Shown here one piece after another: positions 1 to 7,338 of a stretch of DNA of 64,000 nt. Origin of the DNA: JBJGXI01 sp045635475 (GTDB lineage Bacteria > Bacillota > Bacilli > Bacillales > Amphibacillaceae); NCBI RefSeq assembly GCF_045635475.1, contig NZ_JBJGXI010000003.1, forward strand, positions 1 through 64,000, given 5' to 3'. Under the pieces are notes generated by a model. That model saw nothing but the letters and a program-made list of their open reading frames with translations. It was not told the DNA's origin and ran no database searches. Position 1 is the first letter of the stretch. Each line of letters begins with the position of its first letter. The translations under genes were made by a program, and so were the position numbers.

Positions 1-979
1 TGTCGCCTCGCATAACATTGTTGCGTGTAATATAATTACCATCTTGACCGACGTAAAATTTGTCTTGCACATTCCAAAGCAGTTCCTTGCCCCAATCACT
101 GTAGCGTGACAATCCGAGCATGAACTTTTGAGGTGCGGCAAGTGTATCTTTATCTAATGTTGCGTAATCTGATAGCTGATCTTGATTCTCTACTAATTGA
201 TAATCGGTGACGAACATGTCTCGTAGCATGTTTTCCGGAGCTACTGATAATCTAGCAATATGCATACGAATATCTTTGTTTTGTTTGACCTCATTAACAA
301 AGTATTCAGGATAATCCTGGTAATCTATTGATATTGAGCGAATTTGGTAAAGTTCATCATTAGTCAAATGTAACGTGACATCTAGAATAAGACCGAACAA
401 ACCATATCCACCGATGACGAGAGGAAATAGTTGACTGTTTTCTGTTCGACTTACATTGATAATTTGCCCGTCTGGAGTGAGTAGTCGAAAAGATTCGACG
501 GTGTCAATAAGCGAGCCAAAACGAATATCTCGTCCATGAGCATTGACGCTAAGTGACCCACCCACAGTAAAAATATTTTGTGACTGCATGACACGAATTG
601 CCAAGTGATCAGGATTTATTTTCTTTTGAATATCCTCCCATGTAGCTCCACTTTGAACCGTAATTGTTTTCTGACTAGGGTTAAAATCCAAAATTTTGTC
701 ATAGTTTTTCGTATCTATCACTAAGCCATTTGGAAAGTATGTATGCCCACCCTGGCTGTGCTGCATACCTGCGACAGAAATTTTCTCATCGTTATTGATT
801 GCTTCTTGCACCCAGCTTTGTAACTCCGCTTCACTTGTAGCACGATGAACTTCTTTAATTTTAGTTGGTAACAACTGACCAACATCTTCCATAATTAATG
901 GCTTGTGGTTATATAGCCAAAGAGAAAATGCTAATCCTATTCCATACGAAATTGCAATAAGTATTAAACTTTTTTTCAA
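1..979 (-). CDS. FAD-binding oxidase (VAO/D-arabinono-lactone oxidase-like), cut at window edge
   Basis: The reverse strand reads open from a TTG start at 979 to the window edge, about 326 codons, so the C-terminus is missing. GAGGAG lies about 7 bases upstream of the TTG. The product starts with one hydrophobic segment (membrane anchor or signal). It then has a PCMH-type FAD-binding domain: SVAGMQHSQGGHTYFPNG near residues 60-80, then VQSGATWEDIQ and TVGGSLSVNAHGRD. These match flavin oxidases of the vanillyl-alcohol oxidase fold (FAD_binding_4). The His in the first motif is where covalent flavin often attaches in such enzymes. The substrate cannot be told without the C-terminal cap domain. 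No partner gene is visible. Confidence 0.8.
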   Translation of the reverse strand, partial: MKKSLILIAISYGIGLAFSLWLYNHKPLIMEDVGQLLPTKIKEVHRATSEAELQSWVQEAINNDEKISVAGMQHSQGGHTYFPNGLVIDTKNYDKILDFNPSQKTITVQSGATWEDIQKKINPDHLAIRVMQSQNIFTVGGSLSVNAHGRDIRFGSLIDTVESFRLLTPDGQIINVSRTENSQLFPLVIGGYGLFGLILDVTLHLTNDELYQIRSISIDYQDYPEYFVNEVKQNKDIRMHIARLSVAPENMLRDMFVTDYQLVENQDQLSDYATLDKDTLAAPQKFMLGLSRYSDWGKELLWNVQDKFYVGQDGNYITRNNVMRGD

Positions 980-1180
980 AATAGGTCTCCTCAAATTTAT
1001 GGTAATGAAAGGTAATTTTAGTTAAGTATAGCTTTTAATAGCTTTTCTTACAATGAGGGATTTCTTCCGATATTTTATCATCAGTAACCAAAACCCCAAC
1101 ACTTATCCCTCCCTCCTCTTGTCCCAATTACAACTTTTATGGAATAATGAATCTATGTGTTTTTGTTTGGAGGGATTTAA

Positions 1181-2323
1181 TTGAAAGCTTTCATAAATAA
1201 ATTTTTTAAAAAAATCACGTACAAACAAGTTCTTCTGTACAGCATTCTAACAATATGTTTTATCATTTCAATCATATTTGTACATAACAATCATGCTTTT
1301 TATGAGCGCACTATTGCCAAGGTCACCGAAACGAATTTAGTAGATTCAACCGAGGTGACAGATAATCACAATAATGAAGATACATTAGTCACACAGGATA
1401 TCGTGGCTGAGATAAAAAATGGTGAACAAAAAGGCGAGCTTATCCATATAACGAATGAGTATTCTACCTCTAGAGGTTACGATCAAGCCTATCAAGTTGG
1501 CCATGAATTGTTTGTTTCCATTGATGAGAAAGCGGATAAGAATACAAATTTAGTTGGCACTATAACTGATGTGAAACGGGATAAATTTATCGTGTTGGTC
1601 GCATGGGCTTTTGTCTTAATTTTACTCTTGATTGGAAAAAGACAAGGACTGTTCTCGATCATAAGCTTAGTCGTAAATGCTGCTTTGATCTCCTTTGCAT
1701 TAGACATTTACATTCACACCTCAGGGATAAGTCTATTATTGATCTGTGGCATTAGTGTTATTTTATTTACGGTAATTTCCTTATTACTCGTGAACGGATT
1801 TAATGAGAAGACCTATGCAGCGGTAGTTGCAACCTTATTAGGAACATTTTTCTTGTTGTTGATTACTTATTTGGTGATTGTGTTCACATCCGGGAACGGC
1901 TTGCGCTATGAGGAGATGGGATTTCTCACCCGTCCTCCGCAAATGATGTTTATGGCAGGATTGCTGATTGGTTCTTTAGGCGCTGTCATGGATGTGGCAA
2001 TTACGATGTCTTCATCAATCTTCGCTCTATTTGAAAAAAACAGTAAAATTGCGATCAGCGCATTAAAAACTTCCGGACTGGAAATTGGAAAAGATATTAT
2101 GGTCACAATGACGAATATTTTATTTTTTGCCTATATTAGTGGCTCGATTCCAACGCTTATTTTGTATTTAAAAAATGGTTCACCACTCGGATACACTTTT
2201 ACGATTAATCTTTCCTTGGAACTAACGAGAGCTCTAGCTGGCGGGATTGGTATTGTATTAACGATTCCAATTGGGTTGTATACAGCTTTATTCTTTGTTA
2301 ATCGAAAGAGGGCGCGCGTATGA
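1181..2323 (+). CDS. YibE/F-like membrane protein, first of a pair
   Basis: 380 aa starting at TTG 1181, preceded by GGAGGG at 1169-1174. An N-terminal membrane segment is followed by an extracytoplasmic region of about 100 residues, then about seven membrane helices. This is the architecture of the YibE/F family (PF07907), whose biochemical role is not established. It overlaps the next gene by four bases (ATGA at 2320), which suggests translational coupling. The loop residues MDVAITMSSS recur in a similar form in its partner (TDMAIAIASP), so the two proteins are related and probably form a complex. Confidence 0.8.
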   Translation: MKAFINKFFKKITYKQVLLYSILTICFIISIIFVHNNHAFYERTIAKVTETNLVDSTEVTDNHNNEDTLVTQDIVAEIKNGEQKGELIHITNEYSTSRGYDQAYQVGHELFVSIDEKADKNTNLVGTITDVKRDKFIVLVAWAFVLILLLIGKRQGLFSIISLVVNAALISFALDIYIHTSGISLLLICGISVILFTVISLLLVNGFNEKTYAAVVATLLGTFFLLLITYLVIVFTSGNGLRYEEMGFLTRPPQMMFMAGLLIGSLGAVMDVAITMSSSIFALFEKNSKIAISALKTSGLEIGKDIMVTMTNILFFAYISGSIPTLILYLKNGSPLGYTFTINLSLELTRALAGGIGIVLTIPIGLYTALFFVNRKRARV

Positions 2324-3108
2324 ATACACTAGTAGTAATGGCGGCAATATTATTTTTATTAATGGTTGCTGTTGGTGGCGGAAAGGGTGCAAGATCGTTT
2401 ATTGCTTTGTTTTTTAATTTTGTTGTACTTCTTTTTGCGATCTTTATTATGTTAGATCCATCTGCAAATATAATCTTAGTAACGATTATCGCAAGTGCAG
2501 CAATTAGTTGTATTACACTTTTTTATATTAATGAGGTGAACAGCACAACTAAAACGGCATTCCTGTCTACGGTAATCACGATCGTTTTATTAATCTCTCT
2601 TATCGTGTTCCTAACAGAAACAGCGATGATTCAAGGTTTTAGCGAAGAAGAAGTAGGAGAGCTTTACATATTTTCCTTTTATATCGGCATCGATTTTATG
2701 AAAATTGCTGCTGCCGTTATCATTATGAGTACCATTGGTGCCATTACAGACATGGCGATTGCGATTGCCTCACCAATGCGGGAAATATTTTACCATCATC
2801 CAACGATTACTAAGAAAGAATTATTTAAATCCGGATTAAGTATCGGCAGAGATATTCTTGGCACCAATACGAATACGTTATTTTTTGCCTTCTTTGGTGG
2901 TTATTTAGCATTACTGATCTGGTTTAAGGATCTTGATTATTCTACTGGGCAAATCGTCAATTCAAAAGTGTTTACCGAGGAAATCATAACGATTATGTGC
3001 GCCGGCATCGGCATAGCAATCATTATTCCCATTACTTCTTGGATCACAGCGTATGTTTTGATGAAGGCGGGATTGAAGAAGGAAGAGGAGATTGAGGGGA
3101 GTGAGTGA
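2320..3108 (+). CDS. YibE/F-like membrane protein, second of a pair
   Basis: 262 aa with about seven predicted membrane helices and no large extracytoplasmic domain. It starts inside the stop of the upstream gene (ATGA overlap). It shares with its partner the segment around IGAITDMAIAIASP and the conserved SGLSIGRDILGTNTNTLFFA stretch, compared with SGLEIGKDIMVTMTNILFFA upstream. This is the usual paired organisation of YibE/F genes in Firmicutes. The function is unknown; transport or envelope homeostasis is only a guess. It ends shortly before the rhodopsin remnant. Confidence 0.8.
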   Translation: MNTLVVMAAILFLLMVAVGGGKGARSFIALFFNFVVLLFAIFIMLDPSANIILVTIIASAAISCITLFYINEVNSTTKTAFLSTVITIVLLISLIVFLTETAMIQGFSEEEVGELYIFSFYIGIDFMKIAAAVIIMSTIGAITDMAIAIASPMREIFYHHPTITKKELFKSGLSIGRDILGTNTNTLFFAFFGGYLALLIWFKDLDYSTGQIVNSKVFTEEIITIMCAGIGIAIIIPITSWITAYVLMKAGLKKEEEIEGSE

Positions 3109-3196
3109 TGCAATGATTTGTCTACGAGTGGGAAGCAGACTCCATCAGGTAGCTATTATATGAAGACTGATAACAATTGGATATTATTAATTCTAC

Positions 3197-3248
3197 ACAT
3201 ACCGGTTTTTCCGGTATTTATAGACATATACTGATTTTCCCGGTATGT
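3197..3248. repeat. Alternative hairpins with ATACCGG arms
   Basis: ACATACCGG at 3197-3205 can pair in two ways. The near partner is CCGGTAT at 3211-3217, which gives a 7-bp stem with a TTTTT loop. The far partner is CCGGTATGT at 3240-3248, a perfect 9-bp match. The two pairings exclude each other. The element lies between the yibF-like gene and the rhodopsin remnant. No T-tract follows, so it is not a standard terminator. Confidence 0.6.
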
Positions 3249-3250
3249 AA

Positions 3251-3589
3251 AGACCACTAATTAATATATGGTATTTTCTCGGGGTGATCGCACTTCTAAT
3301 AATCCTATATATCATTTGGTTTCCTCTTAAAAAAATCGCAACACCTTTATCCGAGGAATTAGGTAGACACTATAGTAGAACCGCTCTATATCTTACATTG
3401 TTTTGGATTGCTTATCCAACAGTTTGGTTAATTGGTCCATCTGGTTTAGGTATTACGCAAAGCATTGTAGATTTACTTACTTTTATCATTCTACCTGTTT
3501 TCTCAAAGGTTGGATTTAGTATTCTAGATTTATCGGGACTAAGGAAGCTAGGTTTATCAAAGGTAAAAGATTCAAACTTAACGATGTAA
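3251..3589 (+). pseudogene. Xenorhodopsin (microbial type-1 rhodopsin) remnant, helices E-G only
   Basis: The frame is open from 3251, after a stop at 3248, to 3589. The only candidate start is GTG 3284, with no good ribosome site. The product aligns with the C-terminal half of microbial rhodopsins. Helix E is IWYFLGVIALLIILYIIW. Helix F is FWIAYPTVWLIGPSG, with the retinal-pocket W, Y, P and W. Helix G is IILPVFSKVGFSILDL, containing the Schiff-base Lys. The position four residues before that Lys is Pro, not the usual Asp. This Pro is the mark of Anabaena sensory rhodopsin and xenorhodopsins. Helices A-D are absent from the 140 bases upstream, so the gene looks N-terminally deleted and is very unlikely to bind retinal alone. 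Confidence 0.85.
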
Positions 3590-3629
3590 TTCGGAACATA
3601 AGTACTATATTAATTAGCATGAAAAAATT

Positions 3630-3669
3630 AAGCAAATGATTTTAGAATTTCTTCTAAAATCATTTGCTT
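3630..3669 (-). terminator. Rho-independent terminator of the small charged protein
   Basis: A perfect 18-bp stem (3630-3647 with 3652-3669) has a four-base loop. On the minus strand it is followed by TTAATTTTTT, a good U-tract, so it mainly ends the minus-strand gene at 3763-3903. On the plus strand it could also stop transcripts from the rhodopsin remnant, though the tail there is weaker. Confidence 0.85.
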
Positions 3670-3762
3670 ATTTAAGGGACCGACACTCCATTTACTACCG
3701 AAGCAATCTTATCAATGATGGTCTTGTAATGCCTTAGCCAACTTTTATTTTCCAATCTCTTT

Positions 3763-3903
3763 TTACAGGTGATCGGTTTTCTCAGAGTATTGTCGTTCAC
3801 CTTTTTCACGGTTTTTTTCACGCTTTATATTTTTCTCATGGCGTTTGGCGTTGTTATCTCTTGGTTTTTTATCATCATCATTCGTATTTATTATTTGTGA
3901 CAT
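3763..3903 (-). CDS. Small highly charged protein (46 aa)
   Basis: ATG at 3903 with AAAGGAG 9 bases upstream, ending at TAA 3763. The product is very hydrophilic: it starts MSQIINTNDDDKKPRDNNAK and continues with repeated Lys/Arg/Glu blocks (HEKNIKREKNREKGERQ). It has no hydrophobic segment and is probably a cytosolic, largely disordered or helical peptide. It resembles small Bacillus proteins of the DUF3941 type, but I hold this loosely. It has its own ribosome site and a strong terminator, which supports a real monocistronic gene. Function unknown. Confidence 0.7.
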   Translation of the reverse strand: MSQIINTNDDDKKPRDNNAKRHEKNIKREKNREKGERQYSEKTDHL

Positions 3904-4002
3904 TAGAAGATGCTCCTTTCTAAAGAAGTTAGATTTAGTATGAAACAGAATAACATTATTTATGTGATGGATATATTGGGTATCAATAATGAAATTTAAA
4001 AA

Positions 4003-4028
4003 GACAAGGGCACGTTATGGCCCTTGTC
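4003..4028 (-). terminator. Terminator downstream of the DUF2316 gene
   Basis: GACAAGGGC (4003-4011) pairs perfectly with GCCCTTGTC (4020-4028). On the minus strand it is followed by TTTTTAAA. It would end transcripts from the DUF2316 gene after they pass the triple-repeat region. Confidence 0.75.
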
Positions 4029-4095
4029 CCTTTGAAGGAAGGTTGAAATACTTTGGCGAGTTACTTAAAACATACTGTAGTATCGTCCATCGCTA

Positions 4096-4240
4096 ACACC
4101 TCATTTAAAAGGATTCACTATGGGTTTCTACATTCACTTGTTTGTCGATCACCAACACCTCATTTGCATGAAGATTGTGATTCTTACCTTAACTTTTTGG
4201 TTAAAGTTCATCCAAGTTGTTTTTCACTGACACCTCATTT
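4096..4240 (-). repeat. Three copies of AAATGAGGTGT in a non-coding tail
   Basis: The minus strand carries AAATGAGGTGT three times, at 4096-4106, 4155-4165 and 4230-4240 (spacing 59 and 75 bases). Each holds a Shine-Dalgarno-like GAGGTG followed within 3-6 bases by ATG or GTG and a frame of 8-15 codons: GTG 4227 to TAA 4201, GTG 4152 to TAA 4105, and ATG 4090 to TAA 4061. The stretch lies between the DUF2316 stop and a terminator, so it should be transcribed. Whether the frames are translated is unknown. Confidence 0.5.
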
Positions 4241-4289
4241 ATTTCTGTTTTCCTTCCAACAAAAATTATTATGCCTAATAATACAGATA

Positions 4290-4532
4290 TTATTCAGAAG
4301 CAGAAAAAGGTTTTTTACCCTGCTCTTTTAACTTCTCATCCAAATAATCACGCAATCGCGATATGGCTGCTTCATCAGAGGTAGGGCCAAGTTTTATTGT
4401 TTCCTCAAACTGCTCGTGACTGAACGCTAGGTCAGCTTGAATCACATCTGGGGTTAGTCCAGAAAGCTTGAAGTTGTCATTTAATTCTTTACCAACTTGG
4501 TGTCGTTGTTCAGGAGTTAGGCTCATGCTCAT
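4290..4532 (-). CDS. DUF2316 family protein
   Basis: 80 aa starting at ATG 4532, preceded by GGAGGTG at five bases. It is a soluble, mostly helical small protein. The pattern of LTPEQRHQVGKELNDNF, LAFSHEQFEETI and ISRLRDYLDEKLKEQGK matches DUF2316 (PF10078), in which a helix-turn-helix-like N-terminal half is followed by the RLRDYL motif. The family's role is unknown. It stands alone on the minus strand, divergent from the methyltransferase at 4703. Confidence 0.8.
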   Translation of the reverse strand: MSMSLTPEQRHQVGKELNDNFKLSGLTPDVIQADLAFSHEQFEETIKLGPTSDEAAISRLRDYLDEKLKEQGKKPFSASE

Positions 4533-4636
4533 GTTTTCACCTCCATTTATTTCATTTTCATCATTCCCAATTAGCTTTTTCTTATGTTCGGTTCTATATA
4601 TAGCTTTTTCTTATCATTATCCATAACTTATTAGTA

Positions 4637-4666
4637 TTTTCACTTATCTTCAAAATAAAATATAAT
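4637..4666 (+). promoter_or_regulatory. Likely sigma-A promoter of the methyltransferase
   Basis: TATAAT at 4661-4666 is a perfect -10. A weak -35 (TTTTCA at 4637-4642, or TTTCAC one base on) is 17-18 bases upstream. The gene starts 37 bases after the -10, with AAGGAG in between. Confidence 0.55.
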
Positions 4667-4702
4667 GAATACATACGCAAGCTGTGAAAAGGAGAAATTA
4701 AT

Positions 4703-5473
4703 ATGGATATCAAAAAGGACGTTAAAGACCAGTTTGGCAGAAGTGCCGATCATTATGTAGAAAGCATGGGACATCGTGCAGGTTGGGATTTAAAAAAGAT
4801 GATTGAAATGGCTAATCCAAAAGGTGATGAGCTAGTCCTTGACGTTGCCACCGGTGGCGGTCATATGGCAAATGCGCTTGCCCCGCATGTAAAAAAAGTA
4901 ACAGCACTGGACTTAACACCAGAAATGTTAGCTGCTGCGAAGAAGTTTATTAAAGCTAACGGACATTTTAATGTTGCGTTTGTGGAAGGTGATGCCGAAC
5001 AACTTCCATTTGAAGATGAATCCTTTGATCTCGTTACTTGTCGGATTGCTCCACACCATTTTCCAAATGTTGAAAGCTTCGTTGCTGAAGTTCATCGTGT
5101 ATTAAAATACGGTGGAAAGTTTTTGTTGGATGATAACGTGGCACCTGAAGTTGATGCGTACGATGAATTTTATAACAAGATTGAAAAACTGCGAGATTAT
5201 AGTCATTATCGTGCCTGGAAAAAGACGGAATGGATCACAATGCTTGAAACAAAGGGATTTGAAATACAAGCATTACATCGTTTTGAAAAACGATTTAGTT
5301 TCGATAGTTGGTGTGATCGGATGAATATGCCATCCTCGGAGAAACAAGCATTAACTGAGATAATACGAAATGCTTCAGATCAGGTGAAGGACAGGTTTCG
5401 TGTTGAATTGGAAGATCGTAAAGTGATAGCCTTTGTTGGTGAGGCTGCTTTGGTAAATGCTGTGAAGCGTTGA
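4703..5473 (+). CDS. Class I SAM-dependent methyltransferase (UbiE-like)
   Basis: 256 aa, ATG with AAAAGGAG upstream. Motif I is LDVATGGGHMANAL near residue 48. It is followed by TALDLTPEML (motif II acid), GDAEQLPFEDESFDLVTCR and HHFPNVESFVAEVHRVLKYGG, the standard Methyltransf_11 layout. The C-terminal 90 residues are charged and probably form the substrate lid. UbiE/COQ5-like small-molecule methylation is likely, but it is not the true menaquinone ubiE, which normally sits with hepT/hepS. It stands alone, so the substrate is unknown. Confidence 0.85.
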   Translation: MDIKKDVKDQFGRSADHYVESMGHRAGWDLKKMIEMANPKGDELVLDVATGGGHMANALAPHVKKVTALDLTPEMLAAAKKFIKANGHFNVAFVEGDAEQLPFEDESFDLVTCRIAPHHFPNVESFVAEVHRVLKYGGKFLLDDNVAPEVDAYDEFYNKIEKLRDYSHYRAWKKTEWITMLETKGFEIQALHRFEKRFSFDSWCDRMNMPSSEKQALTEIIRNASDQVKDRFRVELEDRKVIAFVGEAALVNAVKR

Positions 5474-5625
5474 TTTTGATTAAAATTAAAGGGTTTGTGA
5501 AAAATATGACTGTAGTTTTACAACATTCTCCAACTACCCGTTGCAAGTTCTCATAAATAACTTTACGTATAGTTATTTCAAATTTGACAAAACTAAAGCC
5601 ATTCTTTAACTTAAGGTGATGATCA

Positions 5626-6087
5626 ATGATCCTTGCTGTATTTGTCTTTATTTTGGTTTTCTTGTTAATAATTTTTTGCAACTATAAAAAGAAACTTCAT
5701 CTTTTTGAGATCCTATTTATTGGAATGACAGTTTGGTTAATTACACATTCGGTTTCATCTATTCTTATTGTCAATTTAGAATTACTAAGCTTGTCAAACA
5801 GTAAAAGTGATTTCTGGACTCATTTTTTTAAGCGGCTATTGCTTTACCCGTTAATTGTTATTATCTTTTTCGATATGTACCTTAGATTTAGAAGTCGCAT
5901 TGGAAAAGTCGTCCTTTTATTCTGTAATATTTGCTTTATGTCTTCGTTAGAGTTTTTATTTATTTTTTTAGGGGTACTAAAAAACAAAAATTTTAACATT
6001 CATCATTCATTAATGGAATGGACATTTACAGTTGCTCTTACATTTATACTTTGGAACTGGTACAGAAAACAACGTCTAATGAGGTAA
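5626..6087 (+). CDS. Integral membrane protein, CBO0543-like pair (first)
   Basis: 153 aa with four or five hydrophobic helices, and ATG preceded by AAGGTGATG. There are no catalytic motifs. It sits four bases before a second membrane protein of related type, so the two are one operon and may form a heteromeric membrane complex. Such pairs occur in sporulating Bacillaceae under the label CBO0543 family, with unknown function. The assignment of this member leans on its partner, which is the better match. Confidence 0.6.
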   Translation: MILAVFVFILVFLLIIFCNYKKKLHLFEILFIGMTVWLITHSVSSILIVNLELLSLSNSKSDFWTHFFKRLLLYPLIVIIFFDMYLRFRSRIGKVVLLFCNICFMSSLEFLFIFLGVLKNKNFNIHHSLMEWTFTVALTFILWNWYRKQRLMR

Positions 6088-6091
6088 TAAT

Positions 6092-6613
6092 ATGTTACTA
6101 TACCTTCCTGAAAAATTTGATATTAATGAATGGGCTATAATTATTACAGTAGTATTTAACATTGTGATTTTTTTATCTTTCCATAAAAGAATTCCAAAAG
6201 AGATAACCCCTTTAATTGTATTGCTCAGCATTTCATTTCCCAAAATTTTGGATCATTCAATGGGAGTTAAGCCATTTAATTACTATGACTTAACTGATAC
6301 TAATAAGTATGAGTTATTTGATGTAATTTTCTACGGTGCGTATCCAGCTTTCGGATACTTATTTGTCTATTACTTGGATTATTTTAATTTTAAAAGAATA
6401 AAACTAGTCTTATACTTTTTATCATGGGCATTATTCTCAGCTGTATTTGAACTACTACTAGTTAGACTACATGTGTATGTTTACACTGGTTGGAAAATAG
6501 TTTATTCATTACCCGTCTATATTTGTGTTCTTTCACTAACGTTTTTGTTTTATAAGTTCCTTATCTATTACAAAAATAACAATACCGACAAACAAACTAA
6601 TAGGGCTAAATAG
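6092..6613 (+). CDS. CBO0543-family integral membrane protein (second)
   Basis: 173 aa with about five membrane helices. The YPAFGYLFVYYLDYF helix, FSAVFELLLVRLHVY and YTGWKIVYSLPVYI resemble the conserved core of the CBO0543 family (a Glu in a helix, then a Tyr-Gly-Trp-Lys turn). It starts four bases after the stop of its partner, using GAGGTAATAAT as ribosome site. Function unknown. A terminator follows immediately. Confidence 0.65.
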   Translation: MLLYLPEKFDINEWAIIITVVFNIVIFLSFHKRIPKEITPLIVLLSISFPKILDHSMGVKPFNYYDLTDTNKYELFDVIFYGAYPAFGYLFVYYLDYFNFKRIKLVLYFLSWALFSAVFELLLVRLHVYVYTGWKIVYSLPVYICVLSLTFLFYKFLIYYKNNNTDKQTNRAK

Positions 6614-6629
6614 ATTTCTTTGCCCTATT
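6599..6629 (+). terminator. Terminator of the CBO0543-like pair
   Basis: AATAGGGC (6599-6606) pairs with GCCCTATT (6622-6629), followed by TTCTATTC. It overlaps the stop codon of the second gene. Confidence 0.7.
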
Positions 6630-6894
6630 TCTATTCACATAATATGGGTCTACTAATAATCAAACGAGTTACTTCTCAATTTGATTCCGAGATTTTTAAT
6701 AATTGTAAAAGTGGCATATCGTAACAGAACTCTGATTTTAATTATCTTTTACAAACCTTCTGAAGATATGAAAGTTAAACTATGTCATTTTTCAATAAGT
6801 GTGTCAGCCAGTCGTGTATTCGCCTACTTCATTGCAACCTCAAATCATGTTCAGACCCCAACTGCAAATTACATTTTATCCAAATCGTTTAGCT

Positions 6895-7250
6895 GACACT
6901 TCAACTAATCTCCCAATAACAACACTCGATACAATTACGCTTGCGGTTAACAAGTAGAATCGTTAACAAGAATTTTACGTATTTCATTAAAATACGGTTT
7001 GCTACACCCTTAGCAATTTCTGAATAAGTATTAGGAAGGATTACAACCAATTACTTCCCACCATAGCGGCCAGCAATATCACCACTGCGAACAGACTGTT
7101 GAATAGTTCGGGCTACCTTTTCCAAAATACGATCCCCTTCTGCATGACCGAACTAGTTATTCACATATCTAAAATAATCATTATCCAACATGATAAAAGA
7201 GAGGTCATTTTGAAGATCGACTATTTTTGAAACCCTTCTTCCAACCATTT
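6895..7250 (-). pseudogene. Broken GGDEF (diguanylate cyclase) gene
   Basis: The minus strand reads FIMLDNDYFRYVNN, stop, FGHAEGDRILEKVARTI, SGDIAGRYGGK, stop, LVVILPNTYSEIAKGVANRI, then VIVSSVVIG in a shifted frame. These are the successive blocks of a GGDEF domain in the right order. TAG at 7153-7155 interrupts the NDxFGH block. TAA at 7051-7053 replaces the catalytic acid of the signature, which reads GGK-stop where GGEEF is expected. It lies just downstream of the MHYT-GGDEF-EAL gene on the same strand. The rest of 6630-7338 shows no other gene. Confidence 0.85.
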
Positions 7251-7338
7251 AACAAAAAAGTTCCCCAAGACGATAGTCTCAGAGAACATAATATTAGTTT
7301 TTTTATCGACGGAGGAATGTATTTCCCAGTTACTTATA

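Noticed and set aside
3120..3230. Frame reading SGSYYMKTDNN followed by a hydrophobic stretch, considered as a trace of the rhodopsin N-terminal half
   Set aside because: Only a few residues recall helix B of xenorhodopsins, and the frame ends in a stop before the helix E frame. Too weak to claim.
4053..4331. 92-codon plus-strand frame
   Set aside because: It overlaps the DUF2316 gene and the triple repeat, has no ribosome site, and its composition follows the repeats on the other strand.
6681..6896. 71-codon plus-strand frame
   Set aside because: No ribosome site and no similarity; it borders the broken GGDEF gene on the other strand.
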